19,692 bases of DNA from Actinomycetota bacterium (GTDB taxonomy: Bacteria > Actinomycetota > Actinomycetes > S36-B12), in contig DMPC01000134.1 of NCBI GenBank assembly GCA_003456155.1, positions 23,209 through 42,900 of the forward strand, given 5' to 3'. Under the pieces are notes generated by a model, which was not told the origin of the DNA, searched no databases, and saw only the letters and a program-made list of their open reading frames with translations. Of this stretch, positions 14,784 through 19,692 are shown piece by piece. Made by a program: the position numbers and the translations under genes. The stretch's first letter is position 1, and every line of letters begins with the position of its first letter.

Positions 14784-15530
14784 CTACTCGCGCTCGGAGC
14801 CGGCGACGAGCTTCTCGGGCTCCTCGACCTCGGTGCGGGTGACCTTCCAGACCAGCACGGCGATGACGGCACCGACCAGCGGAGCCAGGATGAACAGCCA
14901 GACCTGAGCGAGGGAGTCCCCTCCGTTGAGCAGGGCAGGGCCGAAGGAGCGGGCCGGGTTGACGGACGTGCCGGTGAGCGGGATGCCCACGATGTGCACC
15001 AGCGCCAGGGTGAAGCCGATGGCCGCGCCGGCGAAGCCAGGAGCGGCGACCCGCTCGGTGACGAGCAGGATGACGAGCACGAAGGCGGCGGTGAGCAGCA
15101 TCTCCAGGACGAAGGCGCCGGCCATGTTGATGTTGCCGTTGTCGTAGCTGTTCGTGCCCAGTCCGCCCGTGTAGTCCGTGACGCCGAAGGAGGACACGAA
15201 CAGCTTGAGGACGGCAGCAGCGGCAATGGCACCCAGGAACTGCACGATCCAGTAGCTCACTGCCTCCTTCGCGGGCATCCTGCGCCCCAGGAGCATGGCG
15301 AGCGTCACCGCCGGGTTCACGTGGCCGCCGGAGATGGGGCCGAAGGCGTAGGCGACCGCGAAGAGCACGAGACCGAACGCGAAAGCCACACCCAGCACAC
15401 CGGATCCCGGGCCCTTGCCATCCAGGCCGACCACGGTGGCGATGCCGAAGATGGCTGCGCCTACCGCGAGGAACACGAGCATGAACGTTCCGACGAACTC
15501 GGCAATCAGCTTGCGTGCCGTGAGTGACAT
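14784..15530 (-). CDS. aqpZ: Aquaporin (MIP family), AqpZ-like
   Basis: This 248-residue membrane channel has six membrane helices and both half-helix signatures: SGGHVNPAVT (68-77) and GTSVNPARS (near 187-195). The residue after the second NPA is Arg, the selectivity-filter arginine, and the pattern resembles water-selective AqpZ more than glycerol facilitators, which carry an extra Asp there (NPARD). The C-terminal tail is charged (TRTEVEEPEKLV). The ATG at 15530 has GGAGG 5 nt upstream. It lies opposite to the amino-acid genes and separates lysA from hom. A GATAAT box at 15597-15602 is a possible promoter. Specificity for water rather than other small solutes is inference. Confidence 0.93.
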   Translation of the reverse strand: MSLTARKLIAEFVGTFMLVFLAVGAAIFGIATVVGLDGKGPGSGVLGVAFAFGLVLFAVAYAFGPISGGHVNPAVTLAMLLGRRMPAKEAVSYWIVQFLGAIAAAAVLKLFVSSFGVTDYTGGLGTNSYDNGNINMAGAFVLEMLLTAAFVLVILLVTERVAAPGFAGAAIGFTLALVHIVGIPLTGTSVNPARSFGPALLNGGDSLAQVWLFILAPLVGAVIAVLVWKVTRTEVEEPEKLVAGSERE

Positions 15531-15544
15531 CTTTCCTCCCTCAG

Positions 15545-15562
15545 CCGGACGAGTCCGGACTC
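15545..15562. repeat. Overlapping inverted repeats upstream of the aquaporin gene
   Basis: CCGGAC-GA-GTCCGG (15545-15558) overlaps the perfect 12-bp palindrome GAGTCCGGACTC (15551-15562). They lie just upstream of the aquaporin ribosome site, within its predicted leader, and could be an operator or a competing pair of leader hairpins. Confidence 0.4.
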
Positions 15563-15596
15563 CTCCGGCGAGCGGATCTCACCAAGGACGGGCGTC

Positions 15597-15602
15597 ATTA
15601 TC
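15597..15602 (-). promoter_or_regulatory. Possible -10 box (GATAAT) of the aquaporin gene
   Basis: GATAAT on the minus strand differs from TATAAT by one base and would give a leader of about 60 nt. The overlapping plus-strand CATTAT (15596-15601) could equally serve hom. No clear -35 was seen for either. Confidence 0.35.
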
Positions 15603-15632
15603 GCGGCCCCGACGTCCCTACCCGGGCAACGC

Positions 15633-15668
15633 GCCGACCGATTCGCCGACCGACTCTCCGACCGACTC
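15633..15668. repeat. Three tandem 12-bp direct repeats upstream of hom
   Basis: Three near-identical units of pattern (G/T)CCGACCGA(T/C)TC run head to tail, 82 bp before hom, in the gap between the divergent aquaporin and hom genes. Evenly spaced direct repeats suggest a protein-binding array or replication slippage. There is no start codon giving a leader peptide through them. Confidence 0.55.
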
Positions 15669-15749
15669 GAGCGCGGTCCGATGGCCGGGTCGGTCGCCCC
15701 GGCAATCCCCGTGTCACGGCCCTGCGGCTCAACCTGAGAGGCTTCTCCC

Positions 15750-17063
15750 GTGATGTCTGCCCCTGAGGATCCTGATCGCGTGATCACCGTGGCCCTGCTC
15801 GGTGCCGGAACCGTGGGCGCCCAGGTCGGGCGGCTGCTCAATCAGACGGAGAAGGATCTGACTCCGCGGGTCGGGGCGCCCATGCGCCTCGTCGGTGTCG
15901 CGGCGCTCGATCCCGAGAACCCCCGCGACGGGATCGACCCCGCCGTCTTCTCGTCGGACGCGCATGCCGTGGCGACGTCGGGAGCGGACATCGTCGTCGA
16001 GCTGATGGGTGGCATCGAGCCCGCGCGCACTCTGATCCTGGCGGCGATCGCAGCAGGCTCATCGGTCGTGACGGCGAACAAGGCGCTCCTCGCTGCCCAT
16101 GGCGCAGAGCTGCAGCTGGCTGCTCAGGAGGCGGGCGTCGACCTGTTCTTCGAGGCGTCCGTGGCCGGTGCCATTCCCCTGCTGCGCCCGCTGCGAGAGT
16201 CCCTCGCCGGTGATCGGGTCACCAAGGTGATGGGCATCGTGAACGGATCCACCAACTACATGCTCACCAAGATGGACGAGGAGGGCTGCACCTACCAGGA
16301 GATCTTCGAAGAAGCGAAGGCCCTGGGCTACCTGGAGGCCGACCCGTCGCTCGACATCGATGGCCATGATGCTGCGGCCAAGGCAGCGATCCTGGCCGAG
16401 CTGGCCTTCCATACGCACGTCACCATCGACGACGTCTACTGCGAGGGCATCTCGAAGGTGACCGCCGATGACGTCCGTGCGGCGCAGGCCATGGGCTTCG
16501 TGATCAAGCTGCTCGCGATCGCCGAGCGTGCACCCGGTGACACCGGCATCATCGTCCGGGTCCATCCGACCATGGTGCCCCGATCGCATCCGCTGGCCTC
16601 GGTGCGACTGGCCTTCAATGCCGTCTTCGTCCAGGCCGAGGCGGCGGACGAACTCATGTTCTACGGCCGCGGTGCTGGCGGCGTGCCGACTGCATCCGCC
16701 ATCCTCGGCGATGTGGTCGTGGCCGCACGCAACCGCGTGACCGGCTCGATCGGCCCGTCGCGGAGCGTCTACGCGGATCTCCCGGTGCTGCCGATCTCGT
16801 CGGCCCAGACGCGCTTCTATGTCAACCTCGATGTCGTGGATCGACCCGGTGTCCTTGCCTCGATCGCGGCTGCCTTCGCGCAGCACGGGATCAGCATCCA
16901 GGTCGTCCGTCAGGACGGCCATGGTGACCAGGCCGGCCTGATCGTCCGCACCCACCGCGCGGACGAGGAGGCACTCGAGCACACGGTGGAGCATCTCCGG
17001 GGCATGGATGAGGTCAAGGCGGTGCTGGGCGTGATGCGCGTCGAGGGCGAGGCGGGGGACTAG
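15750..17063 (+). CDS. hom: Homoserine dehydrogenase with C-terminal ACT domain
   Basis: This 437-residue enzyme reduces aspartate semialdehyde to homoserine with NAD(P)H, at the branch to threonine and methionine. Order of parts: Rossmann motif LLGAGTVGAQVG (near 14-25), GIVNGSTNYML (near 165-175), the substrate region ADPSLDIDGHDAAAK with the catalytic lysine, and a C-terminal ACT domain from about 350 (YVNLDVVDRPGVLASIA) that in relatives binds threonine for feedback inhibition. GTG 15750 and ATG 15753 are both possible: GAGAGG at 15736-15741 is 8 nt from the first and 11 nt from the second. The stop is 2 nt before thrC, so hom-thrC-thrB form one operon. Confidence 0.96.
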   Translation: MMSAPEDPDRVITVALLGAGTVGAQVGRLLNQTEKDLTPRVGAPMRLVGVAALDPENPRDGIDPAVFSSDAHAVATSGADIVVELMGGIEPARTLILAAIAAGSSVVTANKALLAAHGAELQLAAQEAGVDLFFEASVAGAIPLLRPLRESLAGDRVTKVMGIVNGSTNYMLTKMDEEGCTYQEIFEEAKALGYLEADPSLDIDGHDAAAKAAILAELAFHTHVTIDDVYCEGISKVTADDVRAAQAMGFVIKLLAIAERAPGDTGIIVRVHPTMVPRSHPLASVRLAFNAVFVQAEAADELMFYGRGAGGVPTASAILGDVVVAARNRVTGSIGPSRSVYADLPVLPISSAQTRFYVNLDVVDRPGVLASIAAAFAQHGISIQVVRQDGHGDQAGLIVRTHRADEEALEHTVEHLRGMDEVKAVLGVMRVEGEAGD

Positions 17064-17065
17064 CC

Positions 17066-18127
17066 ATGGCTCATGTCTGGCGCGGCCTGATCGAGGAGTA
17101 CCGCGATCGTCTTCCGGTCACGGACTCCACGCCCGTTGTGACTCTTCGTGAAGGAGGCACGCCCCTCGTCTATGCCTGCACGCTCAGCGAGATGCTCGGC
17201 TGCCAGGTGTGGCTGAAGTACGACGGTGCCAATCCGACCGGCTCGTTCAAGGACCGCGGGATGACCATGGCCATCTCCAAGGCGGCTGAAGCCGGTGCCC
17301 AGGTCGTCATCTGCGCCTCGACCGGCAACACCTCGGCCAGTGCCGCCGCCTATGCCACCAAGGCCGGCATGCGCAGTGCGGTGCTCGTCCCCCAGGGCAA
17401 GATCGCCATGGGCAAGCTCGCCCAGGCGATCGTCCACGGTGCGACGCTTCTGCAGGTCGACGGGAACTTCGACGACTGCCTGCGCGTCGCGAGGGAGCTC
17501 GCCGACCGATTCCCCGTCGAACTCGTCAACAGCGTCAACCCGGCCCGCATCGAGGGCCAGAAGACGGCGAGCTTCGAGGTGGTCGATCAGCTCGGGCACG
17601 CGCCTGACATCCATGCCCTCCCAGTCGGCAACGCGGGGAACATCACGGCCTACTGGAAGGGCTACGTCGAGTATGCCGCCGACGGCATCGCCACCTCGCG
17701 TCCGCGCATGTGGGGGTTCCAGGCTGCTGGCGCCGCCCCCATCGTGCTGGGGCACAAGGTGGATAGCCCGGAGACCATCGCGACGGCCATCCGCATCGGC
17801 AACCCCGCCTCGTGGCAGTTGGCAGAGCAGGCGCGCGACGACAGTGGCGGCGTGATCGAGGCGGTCACGGATGAGGAGATTCTCGCGGCCTACCGCCTGC
17901 TCGCCTCTCGCGAAGGACTCTTCTGCGAGCCGGCCAGCGCCGCGAGTGTGGCCGGAGTCATCAAGAAGCACGCGGCAGGGCAGCTGGATCCCGGGCAGAC
18001 CATCGTCTGCACACTCACGGGGAACGGGCTCAAGGATCCGCAGTGGGCACTCGAGGGAGCCGCCGATCCCGTCGTCGTCCCGGTCGAGGTCGGTGCTGCT
18101 GCGCGGGCGCTGGGCCTGGTCGACTGA
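17066..18127 (+). CDS. thrC: Threonine synthase
   Basis: This 353-residue PLP enzyme of fold type II converts O-phosphohomoserine to threonine. Lys62 in GSFKDRGM binds PLP; ASTGNTSASAAAY (around 90) and the glycine-rich NAGNITAYWKGY (near 190) hold the cofactor phosphate and substrate. It is the short form of the enzyme, without the long N-terminal extension of the E. coli/yeast type. The ATG at 17066 lies 2 nt after the hom stop and the gene ends in TGATG shared with thrB, so translation is coupled throughout the operon. No internal promoter is evident. Confidence 0.96.
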   Translation: MAHVWRGLIEEYRDRLPVTDSTPVVTLREGGTPLVYACTLSEMLGCQVWLKYDGANPTGSFKDRGMTMAISKAAEAGAQVVICASTGNTSASAAAYATKAGMRSAVLVPQGKIAMGKLAQAIVHGATLLQVDGNFDDCLRVARELADRFPVELVNSVNPARIEGQKTASFEVVDQLGHAPDIHALPVGNAGNITAYWKGYVEYAADGIATSRPRMWGFQAAGAAPIVLGHKVDSPETIATAIRIGNPASWQLAEQARDDSGGVIEAVTDEEILAAYRLLASREGLFCEPASAASVAGVIKKHAAGQLDPGQTIVCTLTGNGLKDPQWALEGAADPVVVPVEVGAAARALGLVD

Positions 18128-19044
18128 TGTCGGCCCTGCGACGGGACGCCGTCCGCGTCGTCGTGCCAGCCACGAGTGCGAACCTCGGTCCCGCATTCGA
18201 CTCCGCCGGACTTGCGCTCTCCGTCTACGACGACCTTGTGGCCATGGCCACGGAGGACACCGGCGTGCTGGTGGAGATCTCGGGGGAAGGGGAGAACTCC
18301 CTGCCCCGTGGTGATGAGCACCTGGTCGTGCAGTCGATGCGCTCGGCCTTCGACCGCATGGGTGTCGAGGTTCCGGGGTTCGTCCTTCGGTGCATCAACG
18401 CCATTCCGCACGGGCGTGGGCTGGGGTCGTCCGCTGCAGCGATCATCGGGGGGATCGTCCTGGCTCGTGCCATGGTCGTCGACGGGCGTGACCGGATGAC
18501 CGATGACGACGTGCTGCAGCTCGCGCTCGAGCGCGAGACCCATCCGGACAACATCGCGGCAGCCCTGTTCGGAGGGTTCACCGTTGCGTGGCTCGACGAT
18601 CAGGGACGAGCCGATGCGGTTCGCATGGACACGCATGATGACGTTCGCCCCGTCGTGCTCGTGCCATCGGTCGAGCTGTCCACGGCCGAGGCTCGAACAC
18701 TGCTTCCGGAGTCGGTGACCTTGGCCGATGCGACGGTGAATATCTCCCGCTCGGCGCTGCTCGTGCACGCCATGACGGCAGATCCGTCCCGACTTCTGGT
18801 CGCCACCGCTGACCGCATCCACCAGCAGAGCCGTTCCGGCGCCTACCCCGGCTCGTGGAGGCTGGTCTCGCTGCTGCGCGAGTCGGGGGTTGCCGCGGTG
18901 GTCTCCGGAGCGGGCCCTTCGGTGCTCGCCTTCGTGGACGACTCGACGTCCGCGGCTCTCTCCGGCCTCGACACCGAGGGGTGGATCGTGCGTGAGGTCG
19001 CCGTGTCTGCCATGGGTGCACGCGAGGTGCCCCTTCTGCCCTGA
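18127..19044 (+). CDS. thrB: Homoserine kinase
   Basis: This 305-residue GHMP-family kinase phosphorylates homoserine to O-phosphohomoserine, the substrate of the preceding ThrC. VPATSANLGPAFDSAGLAL (13-31) is the N-terminal substrate motif, PHGRGLGSSAAA (94-105) is the ATP-binding glycine-rich loop, and GAGPSVLAF near 262 is the C-terminal GHMP motif. The ATG at 18127 shares one base with the thrC stop (TGATG), a classic coupling signal, and homology begins there; longer starts would lie within thrC. It ends the threonine operon, and the gap to rho contains a separate promoter. Confidence 0.96.
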   Translation: MSALRRDAVRVVVPATSANLGPAFDSAGLALSVYDDLVAMATEDTGVLVEISGEGENSLPRGDEHLVVQSMRSAFDRMGVEVPGFVLRCINAIPHGRGLGSSAAAIIGGIVLARAMVVDGRDRMTDDDVLQLALERETHPDNIAAALFGGFTVAWLDDQGRADAVRMDTHDDVRPVVLVPSVELSTAEARTLLPESVTLADATVNISRSALLVHAMTADPSRLLVATADRIHQQSRSGAYPGSWRLVSLLRESGVAAVVSGAGPSVLAFVDDSTSAALSGLDTEGWIVREVAVSAMGAREVPLLP

Positions 19045-19081
19045 GGCGGGGTGGCGAGGCGGTCGTCCGCTGGGCAGGTGC

Positions 19082-19087
19082 TAGGCT
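19082..19087 (+). promoter_or_regulatory. Probable -10 box (TAGGCT) of rho
   Basis: TAGGCT is identical to the argS box but lies 207 nt before the rho start, so transcription would begin near 19094 and make a leader of about 200 nt. Confidence 0.45.
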
Positions 19088-19093
19088 GGAGGG

Positions 19094-19294
19094 GTCCAGA
19101 ATCGCTGGGGCCGTTTCGGTCCCGCCGAGTCACCGGGGTACAGCCTCGGCAACGTGCCGGATTGATGCACGGGACGCACCCTCCAGATCACCTGAGCACC
19201 CCTGTTCCAGGTGTGAGCCGGGTGCCTGCCCCTCGACTCCTGAGGGGTGAGACCTCCCCCTCGACCGCGAGGGCGAATCGAAGAAGGAATCCAC
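19094..19294 (+). promoter_or_regulatory. rho: Structured 5' leader of rho
   Basis: The stretch between the putative transcript start and the rho GTG can fold into several hairpins: GGGGCCG-TTT-CGGTCCC (19107-19123, 7 bp with one G-T pair), GCCGAG/CTCGGC (19124-19150) directly adjoining, and CCCCTC/GAGGGG (19229-19247). No open frame with a ribosome site is visible. Autogenous control of rho through its leader is established in E. coli; here it is inference. It does not match a riboswitch class that I recognise. Confidence 0.5.
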
Positions 19295-19692
19295 GTGACG
19301 GAAACTGACGTGACGGGCCAGGCCTCGACCAAGGGCAAGGGCCTGTCGGGCATGCTGCTCCCCGAGCTCAAGCAGATGGCTCAGCAGATGGGCATCTCGG
19401 GTGCGAGCGGCATGCGCAAGGGGGATCTGGTGGCTGCGATCTCCGAACGCCAAGGCGGCGGAGCATCCGGTGGGGGCCAGGCGCGCCGCAGGCGTTCGGC
19501 CGGCTCCGACGACCAGACAGCCGCGGCGGGCGAGGCATCCCCGCGCGAGGAGTCGTCGAATCGCGGCAACGATCGCGGCAACGATCGCGGCAACGATCGC
19601 AACGATCGGAACGACCGCGGCAATGACCGCGGCAATGACCGCGGCAATGATCGCAACGATCGGAACGACCGCGGCAATGACCGCGGCAATGA
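19295..19692 (+). CDS. rho: Transcription termination factor Rho, N-terminal part (runs off window)
   Basis: The frame is open from GTG 19295 to the right edge (132 codons). AAGGA at 19284-19288 lies 6 nt before the GTG. Residues about 16-50 (LSGMLLPELKQMAQQMGI, then GMRKGDLVAAI) match the Rho N-terminal helical domain that precedes the RNA-binding fold. After an Arg-rich patch (ARRRRS) comes a low-complexity insert, the kind found in actinobacterial Rho proteins, built of RGND and RND units. RNA-binding and ATPase domains lie beyond the window. The place after thrB matches the conserved actinobacterial order. Rho is a hexameric RNA-dependent helicase that ends transcription; the basic insert probably adds RNA contacts. 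Confidence 0.92.
   Translation, partial: MTETDVTGQASTKGKGLSGMLLPELKQMAQQMGISGASGMRKGDLVAAISERQGGGASGGGQARRRRSAGSDDQTAAAGEASPREESSNRGNDRGNDRGNDRNDRNDRGNDRGNDRGNDRNDRNDRGNDRGN
19562..19692 (+). repeat. rho: 54-bp higher-order tandem repeat inside rho
   Basis: Twelve-base units (CGCGGCAAYGAY, coding RGND) occur three in a row, then two nine-base RND units, together 54 bp. This block runs 19562-19615, repeats 19616-19669 with the same protein reading, and a third copy is cut by the window end. Copies differ by C/T at two third positions in the RGND units, so the repeats have drifted silently. Confidence 0.9.

Noticed and set aside
15600..15753. Threonine-containing leader peptide (PTDS repeats) that would end in TGATG at hom
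   Set aside because: The frame has no ATG or GTG between the possible promoter and the repeats, so an attenuator peptide cannot be supported.
16059..16994. 311-codon minus-strand frame opposite hom
   Set aside because: It is a shadow of the hom coding sequence with no domain or ribosome site.
19094..19294. Known riboswitch (SAM, TPP or cobalamin) before rho
   Set aside because: None of the conserved core motifs of those classes could be found, and the downstream gene does not fit.
19562..19692. CRISPR-like array at the right edge
   Set aside because: The units are head-to-tail coding repeats without spacers, in frame with Rho.

Overview
The window comes from a high-GC actinobacterium. The evidence is the strong G/C bias at third codon positions, frequent GTG starts, several probable leaderless genes, and the block argS-lysA-hom-thrC-thrB-rho, whose order matches that of mycobacteria and other Actinomycetota. 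The genus cannot be fixed from the sequence. No insertion sequence, prophage, CRISPR array or plasmid function was seen; it reads as ordinary chromosome.

Positions 1-1467 (minus) hold a secreted tripeptidyl-aminopeptidase-like alpha/beta hydrolase cut by the left edge. Divergent from it is a tight three-gene operon (1568-6092) for head-to-head hydrocarbon synthesis: oleA, an oleB-oleC fusion and oleD. Translational overlaps of 4 nt join the three genes, and all recognisable catalytic residues are present, so a long-chain olefin is the expected product. A 326-bp non-coding gap with terminator-like hairpins follows.

Positions 6419-9757 carry an orphan meta-cleavage-type C-C hydrolase (minus), a divergent small lipoprotein gene overlapping tgt (queuosine tRNA-guanine transglycosylase), and yhhQ, the queuosine-precursor transporter, convergent with tgt. 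yhhQ starts one nucleotide after a tRNA-Arg(CCG) gene. Together tgt and yhhQ suggest salvage of a queuosine precursor. Next come a BrkB/YihY-family membrane protein, a small antisense-overlapping membrane protein, and a cold-shock gene with a long leader and a clear terminator.

Positions 11572-19692 hold housekeeping genes: argS, lysA (last step of lysine synthesis), a convergent aquaporin gene set between lysA and hom, then the threonine operon hom-thrC-thrB and the 5' part of rho. Rho is preceded by a leader of about 200 nt with stacked hairpins and has a repetitive Arg/Gly/Asn/Asp N-terminal insert that continues past the right edge.

The most notable points are the near-fusion of the tRNA gene with yhhQ, a recurring -10 box placed 6-7 nt before start codons (leaderless transcription), the OleBC fusion, the divergent specificity loop in Tgt, the rho leader and repeats, and the antisense overlap at the brkB end. 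I did not find a system I would call wholly undescribed.
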